Shown here: piece by piece, positions 47,801-59,465 of the stretch
Position numbering within the stretch: position 1 is the first letter of the stretch
How the letters are laid out: each line of letters opens with the position of its first letter
Assembly (NCBI GenBank): GCA_020466095.1
Contig: CM035807.1
Span: forward strand, 101,306,436 to 101,370,435
DNA length: 64,000 bases
Direction of reading: 5' to 3'
DNA from: Chlorops oryzae
Lineage: Eukaryota; Arthropoda; Insecta; Diptera; Chloropidae
Position numbers and translations under genes: made by a program
The notes under the pieces: generated by a model
What the model was told of the DNA's origin: nothing
The model's database searches: none
The model's input: only the letters and a program-made list of their open reading frames with translations

Positions 47801-48422
47801 GACTGTTATCGCGCGCGTGTACGAGTATAATACCAGAAACGAATACAAGTAGCATTCGGGCCCATCGTTGTTCGCCTGCTCCCATTGTAGTTTCCTTTTG
47901 TTGCCATCATTATGCTGTGGCTTAAATGGCAATTTTCATTGCCGCCGCGTGTACCCATGCCATTTATCCGCACTCGTTATACTTCAATTGCCATTTTGTA
48001 TTCATTTTTTTATTTATCAATGCCATTAAATGTTCGAGTTCATGGTGCAATTACAATGCGCATTAAATGATTGAAATGATACGGCATGCAATAAAAATCA
48101 AGCATCGAAATAGGTTAAACGTGTCACAATTCATATCATTTATATGATAACCATCGGCATGGCAACACTTCCATTTAAGTGATTAAATTGAATTTTGGTC
48201 ATTATATTTATCAATCTATAGATGGTAAACTTCCGGCACTGGCAAGGACAATTTTATGAAATGTGCCACCTTCGAATGATTCGGGAGTTAAAAAGTTTAT
48301 CATCGAAGAGGGTTAGTGCTACTTGAACAGGTCGAAATGAGATGGACCACCTCTTACCTAGGGAGAAAAGACTTGAAGAGTTAGAGCTAATTAAGGTGGA
48401 AATAGACTGAGAACCACCTGAC
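44837..48422. other. Noncoding DNA
   Basis: No gene recognised. ATTCAAAAA-type low complexity lies at 45043-45180 and 45350-45390. A pentamer array is entered separately. Short minus-strand frames over 45552-46463 have no recognisable domains. Confidence 0.55.
47640..47712. repeat. (GAATC)n pentanucleotide array
   Basis: About 14 imperfect units of GAATC with CG/GA variants, ending in four perfect copies. Minus-strand frames read as DSTRFGSIRS repeats. Confidence 0.95.
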
Positions 48423-48557
48423 AGGAGAGAGATGAGAGAGAGAGAGAGAGAGAAGAGAGTGAGAGATGTATGAGAGAGAGTGAGAGTGAAGAGAGTAGAG
48501 AGAGGAGAGAGAGGAGAGAGTGAGAGAGATGAGAGAGAGAGAGAGAGAGGAGAGAGT

Positions 48558-48630
<73 letters not shown>

Positions 48631-48638
48631 GAAAGAGA

Positions 48639-48677
<39 letters not shown>

Positions 48678-49052
48678 AGAGAGAGAAAGGAGAGAGAGAA
48701 GAAGAGAGAAAGAGAGAGAGAAAGAGAGAGAAAAGAGAGAGAAAGAGAGAGAGAAAGAGAGAGAAAGAGAGAGAAAGAGAGAGAAAGAAGAGAGAGAGAG
48801 AAAGAGAGAGAGAAAGAGAGATAAGGAGAGAGAGTGAGAGTGAGAGAGAGAGAGAGAGAGTGAGAGAGAGAAAGAGAGATAAGGAGAGAGAGTGAGAGTG
48901 AGAGAGAGAGTGAGAGAGAGAGAAAGAGAGAGAGAGAAAGAGAGAAAGACGAAGAGGGAGGATGGGAGAGAGAAATAGGGAGGATGGGAGAGAGAAAGAG
49001 AGAGGTTGCGAGAGAGAGAGAGGAAGAGGAAGCACGAGAGAGAGAGAGAGAG
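48423..49052. repeat. GA-rich tract, about 630 bp
   Basis: An almost uninterrupted (GA)n tract with AAG and GTGAGA variants. Two copies of AGATAAGGAGAGAGAGTGAG lie near 48820 and 48877. Open frames up to 228 codons on the minus strand (Ser/Leu) and 114 on the plus strand (Arg/Glu) are artefacts. Potential GAGA-factor sites are abundant. Confidence 0.95.
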
Positions 49053-49060
49053 GGAGCAAC

Positions 49061-52058
49061 ATCTTGATTTTCTGCATATTTTAAGTTATTCTTTGGGATC
49101 AGATAATTTTCTTAGAAAACCATTCCAGTTCTTTGAACTGCATTTGGTCTGAAATTATATTTATTATTTTAAAATAAATGAAATTATTTCTCCAATCATT
49201 AGCCCTATGTTCGATTAATACAACGAAAAGCATTTATCCAATTTAATAGTCGTAATTTCCCTAGAATACCAATTCAATTCAATTTGCACAGAAATCTTTG
49301 CTTCACTCTAGACGACTTCAGTACCGTGGAAATGGGGGAAAATTTCGTTCCGCCCATTTAAACGAGCCATGAGTGAGTTACTAAATTTGGTTAGTTTTTT
49401 TTGTTGTTGTTGTTGTTCCTGCTGTTTTTTCCGTGCATTTTTCTTTTTATTACGTTCCATGGTCGTTTACACTGTTTCCCGCCTTCGGTATTGTTACCGC
49501 TGTTATTATCATACCACTAGAAAACAACGAAAACAGCAACATAAATGACACCATTAGAACGAACTGCTGCGAAAGGCATAGTGCCAAATAATGGATCATA
49601 AATTCTGGCCGCAGCATAAAGCAAAAGTAAAGAGAAAATTGGAGGAAAAAGAAAAACACGAAAAAACTGGAAAAAAGGGAATTTTTTTTTTTCAAAATAT
49701 GGACTGAACGCTGGCAATAATTGTTGGGTTGTTGTATCTGCTTTCAGAGCGCTTCCCGTCGGCTGGCATTGTGGCGGCCACTGCCGGCCCTTGTGAATGG
49801 GCGAGCGATAAAATACTGCTATGCCAAAGTAGTTTCATGTTGCAAACGTGTAAATAAAGTCACTTAAATCGCTATGCAAGAGCGGAAAATTAGTCGCAAA
49901 CAAAACAAAAACAAAAAGAAGTCGAGTCCCAAAAGGACACACGAGATAACGGCCACGATAGATACATAAGTATTTCACTCCCAGCGGGAAAAGATCATAT
50001 AAAAACAATAACAACTTCCCCCCAAACGTTCGAGTCGTTAGAGATGATCCATAAATTAACAATATTCGATAGATAATTGTTCGTTGCATAAACAAACGAG
50101 GGTGCCAGGAAATTCTGAGATAGCAATCCAATCAACTTGTAAATCAACGGGATTAGATAAAGGATAGCTTAAAAGAAACAAAAACAATGTATGGTCCATT
50201 TTTAGGTAGTGAAGAGAACTTCAAAAGGAGTTTAAGGAGATATTAAAATAGAAGAATTTATTTTAAAAAAATATCAAGACAATTTGTGGCCAGTAATTAA
50301 TATTAAGACTTTGTCCTGAGTGTACTGGGACCTCCAAATTTATAAAAAAGGACGAAAAAAACTCTAATAGAGAACCAGGTGTATTTAACTACAATGTGAT
50401 AGAGAACGTATAATATTGAACTGAAAGTTCAGGAGAAAATCCTTCAAAAAATATTTGCATATATATTTAAAAAAATTTAAAATATTTAGAGAAGGAAATT
50501 AATTACTCGACGGTTTAAATAACATAATCACGTAATAAATCTTTCACTCTCGAAAGAAAATCAATTTAAGTAATTCTCTACGAGTTCGAGAACATTTTGG
50601 CAAATAAATTGTTCACCTTCAGCACCTGCTGCCCATTTAACCATACCCGATTGTAAGCGACAGGACAACAATTCCGCACACAACACAAATCGAACGCTAA
50701 CAACATCTGACAAAACGTTTTCAGCCGAAATTCTAATCGCCGAAGCCTACGAGTCAGTCGTTTCAACATCGATTAATAAGAACTGACACTCCGACAAGTA
50801 AACATTCGCGCAGACTCACACACACTCACACACATTAATACACCAGCAGCAAGAAGAGCACAAAACAGCAACAGAAATTATATTGCCCAGCGTGACAGGA
50901 CGATGTTGGGAGCATTACGAAATGCTTTACCAGGAAAATGCCTGCAAATATGATTGTACGAAGAGGAGCGCACTGCACGCGACGCCGGGAGGGATGCGAA
51001 ATCTCACTGTCATTAGCAGTGTTAATAACGAAAGATAGATATGTATGTGTATATACCCACCCAATCATTGGAAATTACATCCACAGGAAGTCGACTATGG
51101 GCGCGATAAGGTCTGTGTGAGGCACAAAAAAAAAAAAAAAAAAAAAGGAAACGTAGGAGGAAGCTTTGGGCTGAGTTTCGGAACCAAAACCCAAACAGAA
51201 GACAAACGCGAACGATGGTGGGCTCTGATGGCGTTATTGGCGATGTTGTGATGACACTTGTGCGACTCATTAGTTTGATTTTTACGCTTAAACAGCATGA
51301 TACTATGTCGGCGTGTTGCCTGAAAGTGTGCTTGGATTTGTTGGAATATCTTTTTTTTTTGTTTAATTTTTTTTTTTTTTTTTTGGCTGGGTATAAGCCG
51401 TTGACTCTGTGAACGATATGAAAAATCAATTTCTATGTCAGTGGTCTTTAACGATAAGTGACTATTGAGCTCATTCATTTATGACCGACACACACACACG
51501 AGATTGGGCCATTGGACCCCAGAGTCTAATCCAATTTAAACGTGTGACCATTCACACGGTTTTAATCGAAATTACTCGCCGGCTGGCTGGCTGGCTGGCT
51601 GAGTTGAGAGCTCTTGGTCGGAACGTATACGTATTCCTCTGAAAGGACCAATAATTTCCGATTTGCTTGTTTCCGCTTTTTTCGGCATAACAAAGCAATG
51701 GATGAATTTTTACCAAAGTCTATCGGAAAATCAAGTCAATTAGCAACGTTGAGCTTAGGGAGGTTTTTTTTTGAAGGCCAATTAAAGTGAGTAAAAAATT
51801 TAAATTGAACCATTGAACTTTAAAGACTTGGCCTTGGGGAAAATAACAGGAAAAATAGTCGGAATTTCAATTGCACATACTCACTCAAAAAAAAGAAGGA
51901 AAAAAGTCCTTTAAAATATCCACTCAAGATCGCCCGAACGTATGTAAGTCTTCTTCCCAAAGCGCTTTGTCCTTTTTATGCGTTGCCCTTAAGCGTAAAG
52001 TAAAGCACCTGAAAGCTTTAAGTGCGCTTCAAAAATGTCCGATACACACCCAAGGATG

Positions 52059-52093
<35 letters not shown>

Positions 52094-52888
52094 ACAAACA
52101 AAATGCATGGTCCATTCCACTTCAGTTCATGGAATTTCTCACCTCCTAAGGGTCACTGCTACCTTTAAAAAATGCAAGCTCGTTATTGCTTTTCTGTCAC
52201 TGATTCGCAGAGCCCGCCGTTTTGCATACGAAGCATTGAGCATACACACTATGGCAATTATTTTTTTTTTTTTTTGTTTCGCATGCACATGAATCCTGCC
52301 AGCGGCTGGAAGAGTTGGTCCTCCAAAATAAAAAGAAATGGACAAAAAAATTGTTTCGTTGTTATTGTTTTTGGTGGCTCTTCTTGTTATCGTTATTATT
52401 GTTTCGTTTTTAGGGCTCGTTATTTGCATTTGTATTGTTGTTGCAAGATTTTTTTTTTGCTCTCGCACTCTATCGCTGCCATGTTCAGTGATGGCGCTTC
52501 GTTTGGATTCAAGGTGCTCCTGAGCTCTTCCTTCGGCTGCACCAGCTGAATGTTCCATTGTCCATAATGGTTTGTAGGCCGTGTATATTGAGATATGGTA
52601 TTTTTTTCCCCCATAACCTGCTTTGAGGTATTGCACCGGTGGACTTGTTCCTCCTTTCGTCGTGGTTAAACGTGTCGCACTTATGAACGCGTCTAAGCGG
52701 TTAAGCACCATTAGGCTTTGCACTTTCGGAATAGCCCGTCAGGCATTTTGCGCCATATTTCGAGTGCTAGTTGCTAGTTATTTCTTTGTTGCAGCTATTC
52801 TCTTCAGCAATTGTTTCGATTGTGAATTAAATACAGACATTGTCGCTTGAATTTTGATTTCATTTTTTTTCTTCTTAAAAACAAAACT
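49061..52888. other. Noncoding DNA with microsatellites
   Basis: No gene recognised. (GGCT)n at 51580-51600, (CA)n at 52060-52091, A run 51125-51146 and T runs near 51350-51384. Overlapping open frames at 51022-51478 and 52139-52723 run through homopolymers and lack domains. Confidence 0.55.
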
Positions 52889-52965
52889 TCATCTGATTCA
52901 TTTCTGAAGCGTTTTTTTTTTCTATGAAGTTTTTCATTTCTGGCAGAGCTGGAGAGAGACCTTTA
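52889..52965. mobile_element. Fragment of the GGGGCTCTCTCC hairpin MITE family
   Basis: ATGAAGTTTTTCATTTCTGG then CAGAGCTGGAGAGAGAC matches the right arm of the 13207-13315 MITE. The left part ACTTCAT...TTCATTTCTGA is a degenerate mirror. The GGGG terminus is lost. Confidence 0.6.
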
Positions 52966-53710
52966 ACTAAAAAAATCGGAAGGAGTTGTCCGTCTATAAG
53001 TTGGTGGTCAAATCAAAACTGATATATTTTAGAGATGTTAATTGTTTTTCTTATCACTTAAGGGGGGTCTTCTCATTGAAAACCCGTTTTTTGGACCCTT
53101 TTTAAAAAAATTCTTATTTGAAAACCCAAAGAATAATTGAAAACTTTTTTTATTTATTGTATTACAAAAGGTTCAAAGTAAATAAAAAATTTTTTTTTCC
53201 TCGATACGTGGGCTGTTCAAAAAGTAATGAGACTTCAAAGTTGGTGGTGAAAAAAAAGGTGCACACAGAAAAATATGACCACATAAAATCGATAAGATCC
53301 CCTTATTGAACGAATTTATAGAGAAATCTTCTTAAACTATATGAACGATGTGCTTTTTCCATAGAGAAAACTCTTTGAATGCATTGAGAAAATCTTATTG
53401 AAACATTTTAATAGATATCCTCATATATTTCATGTGAATATCTTATTATTTCTGTTGAAGAATATGGAAAACTTCTTGATATAGTCAAATAATAAGGTGA
53501 GCATATCAATCAAACTATGTGACATTCTTATAAATGTGACCTTTTGATAAGTTATCCTTATCGTTTTAAGAAGAAGCCTTTTTAATATAAAAAGCAAGAC
53601 TTATTGATTTAAAAAAGTATATGAATTCCGTATTCATTCCATAGTTTAAAAAGACAGACCAGTTTTTTTTTGCACTTACATTGATATAAACAATATAGCA
53701 AGCTGAAACC

Positions 53711-53784
53711 ATATCTCGCGATGGCGTAGTTGAAGTGTGCTAGACTTGTAATCTGGAAGGTCCGAGTTCGAACCCCGCCGCAGG
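53711..53784 (+). other. tRNA-Thr(TGT)-like sequence inside TIR element
   Basis: A box TGGCGTAGTTGAAGTG (53722-53737). The anticodon arm CTAGA-CTTGTAA-TCTGG pairs in all five positions and gives a TGT anticodon. The B box AGTTCGAACCC (53765-53775) matches 10 of 11 positions. The T stem and acceptor stem are mispaired and no T run follows, so this is a tRNA-derived cassette, not a functional gene. Confidence 0.65.
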
Positions 53785-54067
53785 CCGAAGAAGTTGTGTA
53801 AAATTTGAGGATAAAACAGGCAAGTAAATTTCGAGGGGAAAAATACGGGGAGCAGAAAGTAAGTTGGACACGAACCAATAAAAACAAGTTGCTTTCGTCG
53901 GGCCTTCCGAAACGTCACGCATAAGCTCTTTCAAGAAATTCCTATAGAATCTTTTTTTTTAATTTTTTAAGCATAAAAACTTTGGTAAATTCTTTTATTT
54001 CTCAGTTTTCCAAATCATGTAAATGTTAAATTATCTACTTTTCCAAAAAAAAAAAAAAAAAAAACGA

Positions 54068-54125
54068 CGCTCGCTGGAGCAGGGATCGAACCCGCCGACC
54101 TGGTTTTTTACAAGAACTCATATCA
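54068..54125 (-). other. Partial tRNA-like sequence with oligo-T 3' flank
   Basis: On the minus strand there is a perfect B box GGTTCGATCCC (plus strand 54082-54092) and a CTTGTAA anticodon-loop word like that of the partner at 53711. The D arm is not recognisable. Ten bases beyond the end the minus strand enters a run of about 20 T, a strong Pol III terminator-like signal. Confidence 0.55.
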
Positions 54126-54888
54126 AAATGATAAGTTATCTTCTTGACTTTTCGTTCAATTTTTCGTTAAAATAAACAATAAGTTTTTCTCTATGGTTTC
54201 AATCAGACAATCTTCTTGGATAAAAACCATAGAGAAATCTTATTGTTTTTCTTCCATTTTATGTGGTATCGTTTTCTCTGTGTGCCGTCACGGCGGCCAC
54301 GCTTCCGGGTCTCCGGAGCGTCCGAAATGAAAAAAAAAAAAACGGGGTTATAATCAGTATAGATGTTATTCTCGGGTGAACCTCAAGCTTAATTTTGTGA
54401 TTTTTTTTGACAAAATTGCGGCCATTCAAAAAAAATTTCAATTTCGGGCTTTTTTTTTGTAGTTTAGTGTAAAAAAAAATAGTAAAAAATTTTTTAAAAT
54501 TATGGTCGAGGTTCACCCGAGAATGGTGACAATTTTGCGTCGATTTCACTTTGTTTCATGAAAATCGGTTTAGTTGAACTGGAGATATCATGGCCGCCAG
54601 TTCGAAAAACGTGGTTTCGAGATAAACGCGTTTAAAGTTTGAAGCAACGCAAAAATTACTCGTTTTGGCGCAGATCTGCTCGACAAAGAAGGCTATATCC
54701 TATTATATATAAACTATTTCGAATTTCAAAAAATCCTTTTAGGGGCATATTCACAACTACCCAAGCTATAAATAAATGCAAAAAAAAAGTCGAAAAAAAA
54801 AGTTGCTCAATGAGAAGACCCCCTTAAGAACATTTTAAGAGGACGTTTGCTATGCCTGTAAAAACATTCGCTTTAACAACCCGGCTGG

Positions 54889-55631
54889 AAATTGCCTAGA
54901 GAAATCTAGTTACTAGCTAGGGCGCCTCGCTGGATTTGTTCGACTTGATAAATTTAGCCTGGCGCTTGCGAGGGCCTAGCTAGAACCCAGAAAGAAAATT
55001 TGAAACAAAACTTTTTTTTTTTAAAAAAAAATTTTTTTTTTATAATTCTCACTTAGTTTAAATTCCTGGATATATGAAGGGTGTACTTTGTGTGTTGAGC
55101 CAATGAGGAAATAGGTGGGAACTAGGGATGGAAAAAATAGTAAAATACGTCTATATATCATATCGATGTTATTTAAGAAACATCAATATTTAAACGATAC
55201 TATCGGGGGAGAAATATCGATTTTTCGATATATAAGTAAAAACAACATGTCCTGCACGATTTTAATATTTTTGATGTTAGAAAACTATCGTTTTCGATAT
55301 CAGCAAAAATACATCGATGTACGATATATCGTCGAGCCAAAAAATCAGAAAAAATTTCGATATATCGTTTTTAAAACATCGATGTTTCGATATATCGATG
55401 TTTTTTGCCCATCCCTAGTGGGAACTTTAACCAATTCCACGTCAAGGGGACGTGAAAATAAATCTTTATGTAAACCAAAGTGGTTGACATATGATCTAGG
55501 CGTTAGCCAGAAATTACTAGCCGGGCGCTAGCTAGCCGAAGCATTAACAAAATAGAAAGGCGCTAGGAAGACTTTACTCACTAAGCCCAAGATATAAACT
55601 AGCTAGCGCTGAGATAAAATTTCCAGGTGGG
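54889..55631. mobile_element. CTAGCTAG-rich TIR element, copy B
   Basis: Homologous to 26725-27512. The left end CCCGGCTGGAAATTGCCTAG and the right end (minus strand TCCCACCTGGAAATTTTATC) are imperfect inverted repeats. GCTAGCTAG and GGCGCTAG words are clustered at both outer parts. A 295-bp hAT-like MITE sits at 55123-55417. It starts about 60 bp after the preceding nested stack. Confidence 0.65.
55115..55425. mobile_element. hAT-like MITE with perfect 8-bp target duplication, ATCGAT-rich
   Basis: The element 55123-55417 is flanked by GTGGGAAC at 55115-55122 and 55418-55425. The ends TAGGGATGG and CCATCCCTA are inverted. An 8-bp duplication is diagnostic of the hAT superfamily. The interior is dominated by ATCGAT, CGATATATCG and AACATCGATGTT palindromes. 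A 138-codon plus-strand frame across it is an artefact. Confidence 0.88.
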
Positions 55632-58600
55632 AAAATAAAAATGTTCCTTGAAAGTTTTTGAGAATACGATGAGTTTTGAAATGCGTTGGGAATAAAAACA
55701 GTCGCGCAGCTCTTTATGGGATAGTGATAAAAATTTCAAGCCAATTTGCTTGAGAAGTAAGCATAGTGCGAAAGAGGTTCCCCTGACCATCATAACTAGA
55801 TACAAAACCTAGCTAACGCCGCTGAATATCAGAGCTTAAAATGAAAACGAAAAATGAAAAAAATGGAAAGAATAAACAGCTCGTTTAACCCCTTCCCGGT
55901 AAGATGAAAACTGAAAAAAAAAATATGATACGAAAATCATGAGTTAGACCAAAGACCGAGTGCTTGTAAAAATACGCCTTAAAAGAATGTTTTAGCATGT
56001 GTTAATATTCATAAGAGTCACATTTGTATGTATGAAGCCTTGCGGAATTACGAATAACATTTTTCAAAATAATATGTAAATTTACGTTGCCTTGAATCAA
56101 TTCACAAAGTGGGAGAGGTGTGACCATACAATATTATATGGTGTGACTTGCAAAATAAAAAAAAAAAATATAAAAAAAAAACAGATGGCAAAGCGAAACG
56201 TCATTTTAAATGCCTTTAAAGTGATGATATATTATTGCTTTTTCACCCCGCTCTAAAAGTCTAACCACAAGCAGAAGACACATCTACATTTTGTGGTTTC
56301 GGCTTCTTGGATATATTCCCTAACATATCTCTCAATGGTAAGCTCGTTAATTTAATCAACTTAGGACATTTATTACCGACCATTAAGCCACCCACGAGCC
56401 AAGAGGTACATACATATATGTAATAGAAACACACACACGAACGAAGCTCTGCCCAAAAAATGTTGCCTGTATGTGTTTTTCCCTTTTATTGTTTTCTATT
56501 ACTTTATGTTTTTTTTTTCTTTTTCGTTTCATTTTGTTTTGTTTGGTGGTCATTTTTCAAGCTCTCCTTTTTCGGTATGTTTTCCGAGAATTTCTTTCAA
56601 TCGGGTGGGTATTTTTTTTTTCGTTCTTTTGTTGCAAAATTTATTTTCGGTTGCATACTGAATTTGACAGCCAGACATTTGCTTAGACCATACGAAGTGG
56701 TCAGGCGAAGTGTTTCTTCTTTTTCCTGTTTTTTTTTTTCTTTCATTTTGCTTTTTATCAATGAATGGGATTCGTGAGGAGAGATTGTGTTTCTGATTTC
56801 TTATTGAAAAGTATTAAAGATCTGTTAGTTCTGAAGATATTGATCAAAATAATTCAATTGGAATTGAATAGAATCTTTGTTTCATTGGCATTAAAGTTCC
56901 ACTTATGCTATGCCAAGAAAAAGGATGACATTTCTGAGATGAAATAAACAATGTCCTTTATTTAAAATAATAACTATTCTGCTGTCTTATAAAAAACGAA
57001 CAAAATCCATTTCGAAACCCTTTTCTTAATGGCTAAGGAGATAATTATTTTGGCCCCTCCCCCCCTTTGAACGTAAAACAATAATTCTCATTTTCGACAA
57101 AGAGAACAAAAGCCTTTGTCCACTTCATCCTTTCTATTTGAACGAAATCTCTAAAGGATTCTTATAATGACGTAAATTGGATCAGTCAAATGTGCCAAAA
57201 AGACAAAGGACATTTGCTTTGTCTCTAGTGGTTGGCCGTTGACCTCAAGGCTCGATACGAATATATGTAGTTATTGTGAAAGCGTTAAGAAATCTTTTGA
57301 ATCGGCTGGTGTGATACCTAATAAAAAAAGAATTTGCTAAGCAGATAAAAGAAAAGATAGTGAGATCGAGAGGAGACGAGTGGAATAGTAATATTTGAGT
57401 CTTAACCCACACGCTGAAGATGAATGCCATCACATATGTATGTATGAGAAAATAGAAACTTTGTGTTGCCACATCCAGACGGAGCTGCTTGAGGCATGTT
57501 GTTGTCCTTGTTCGTGCATGAGAATAATGCTCCCCGCGGGGACTTCTATTATGAACATCCGGTCGCAAAAGGGTACAAGGGAAAGCCAAAAAAAGGAATT
57601 CTAAGATTTTATTTGTTCAAAGTTTTTTGTTTCCCTTTGGGTTTTTTTTCTGTCGCAATGCCATTGCTGCCGCTTTCCCTTTATACCTTTCACATTCTTC
57701 TAATTATGTTTTTATATATGTATAGTCTAATATACACCTACTTTTATTTACCTTTGGGGTGTGTTTTTTTTTTGTTTTTTTTATTTTTTGTTGTTTGACT
57801 TTCTCTACTTTTTGTGGCGCTTCGAAACGGAAATGTAGTGTAGCGGGACATTTCCGTTTTAGGTTCCGTTTCAACTGGCCGGAAGTCCAAATAGACATTT
57901 AGGACAAAATAAAAAGGGTGCGAATTGTTATGTTAAGTGGGTGTTAGCCCATTATTGGGGTTAATACTCTCGCTGATAAGAATTTAATGTTCGAGCGATC
58001 AGTTAGGAGAACTTTTTGCCATAGATTATTATGAAATTACCTTGCAGGCTATTTTGAAATGACTTAAACAAATTTATTAGTTAAAAAAAAAGCAAAAATA
58101 ATTAAATCTTTTAGCTTTTACTTAGAAGCTTTTAGGCTTTTAAATTAGAAATTTTGATGAGAGCTAAAAAAAACTATTAACAAAATTGCATTATCCATAA
58201 AAAGCGGAAGAGAATTGTACAAACTTTAAACTCAATTTCGAGTTTAATCCTTTTTTGTTTGAAAGCTTTGTACTTTGCTGGACAAAGAATAAACAACAGA
58301 GCTTAAAAATGAACAAGCGTTTTTATTCGAGTTGCTTTAGTTTCACGCTTATGAAAACATTTCCAAAGTTAAAAACAGGAAGAGAGCTAGCACGGCAAAA
58401 AAAAAAAAAAAAATAAAAACAGAAGCTACTCATGTTTAAGCGCCTTGAAGTGTGCTTTTATTCAGTACAAAACTAAAACATGAAACTTTGAACTGCCTAA
58501 AACGAATATACATGAAGCTGAAAGAAACACAAAGTCATAGTCTTGCGTATTAAAAAAAAAGCAAATTTAAATTTAAACACCCAATAAAGCAGCGCCCTTT

Positions 58601-58880
58601 GAGGCCTCAGCGGTGTGCTAAAATGATTTTGTAATATAAGTATGTAGGTACCGTAAAAAAACATTTGAAAATTGAAGTCCGTCAAACTGTCAGTTAAATT
58701 GAACGAAAACTTTGATCGTTAAGTCAGTTTGTCTGCAGTCAGACTGACTGCACACTTGGCTGCTGATTGCTTAAAAACTTTTTTGTGTATATTAGAAAAT
58801 ATTCTGCATACGAGTACAGGAAACTACATATTGAACACACACTCATGAACTACCGCCGCGTTAAGTTATATCCTCAAAGA
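55632..58880. other. Noncoding DNA
   Basis: No gene recognised. There are T-rich stretches near 56470-56760 and 57720-57800, A runs near 56156-56180 and 58398-58414. Phe-rich frames over 56460-56777 exist in three phases at once and are composition artefacts. Confidence 0.55.
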
Positions 58881-59082
58881 AGATCCCCTGCAGGAAGTCT
58901 GTCGTCACATGACCCAATGTCTACAATGAGTCAATAGGTATAGTTCATCTCTGTCGACCATGTCAACAAGAAGTCTATATATTTAATTTTTGTGGATTTT
59001 TGCTGCAATGAATGCGATAGAAACAATCAACGAGGTTTCTACAGCTAGATTTCATTCATTTAACATATTTGATGAACACATC

Positions 59083-59156
59083 TCAGAGGCCTCAATAGCA
59101 TAGAGCATGCGTTCTCGCCCAGCAGTTTGAAGGTTCCCGGTTCAAACCACAGCGAA
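59083..59156 (+). other. tRNA-like sequence
   Basis: D-arm-like ATAGCATAGAGCATGCG (59095-59111) and B box GGTTCAAACCA (59139-59149, 10 of 11). Downstream CAGCGAAGGCGGATAAAATTG resembles the region after the plus-strand cassette at 53711. No T run follows nearby. Confidence 0.5.
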
Positions 59157-59465
59157 GGCGGATAAAATTGTGAAAAAGCGGATAATATTTGATGTATAAA
59201 AATAATTTAATTTATTCTTCCGGCTTAAGGTCAATGGATATCTGTTATGGAAACTAATTTAAAAATAATTTAAAATAAAACAATTCCTACGCTCAGGGAT
59301 GAAAAAGTAAATTATATGCATAAAAGTCTTTCAAAAAATCATGTCTTGGATTGAACATTTTTTTAATTTGATAACATAAATATTTTTCCTGAAAGCTTTT
59401 TGGTTTTAAAACTATTATTTACTTTAAAAAAAGTAAATAAATAAAAAAATAAACAAACAAAAAAT

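Larger units (their letters stand above)
53262..54284. mobile_element. 1.02-kb TIR element carrying two tRNA-like cassettes, copy 2
   Basis: The left end CACACAGAAAAATATGACC then ACATAAAATCG mirrors the right end, which reads CACACAGAGAAAACGATACC then ACATAAAA on the minus strand. It matches copy 1 (38139-39156) at both ends, in total length and in the ACCATAGAGAAATCTT words. The homologous empty site at 15403/15404 (AAAAAAGGTG|TAATG) defines the insertion. The interior holds a plus-strand and a minus-strand tRNA-like sequence facing each other. No coding capacity. Confidence 0.8.
53058..54827. mobile_element. TTAA-flanked outer element of a nested stack (dispersed repeat copy 2)
   Basis: TTAA at 53058-53061 and 54824-54827. 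Inside these, GGGGGTCTTCTCATTGA-type inverted ends differ only by one extra G. The segments 53206-53261 and 54285-54820 are homologous to 15347-16024. They are separated by a 1023-bp element (53262-54284). TTAA could mean piggyBac-type mobilisation, though the G-rich end is unusual. No transposase. The host portion contains a diverged inner inverted repeat AGGTTCAC/GTGAACCT near 54375 and 54511. Confidence 0.7.

Noticed and set aside
48391..49077. 228-codon minus-strand and 114-codon plus-strand frames
   Set aside because: Pure translation of (GA)n; no complexity, open in several phases.
53711..53784. Functional tRNA-Thr gene
   Set aside because: The anticodon arm and boxes are good, but T and acceptor stems mispair and there is no terminator close by. 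It lies inside a transposon.
55115..55531. 138-codon plus-strand frame
   Set aside because: It runs through a complete hAT-like MITE and both target duplications. It is open because ATCGAT repeats lack stops.
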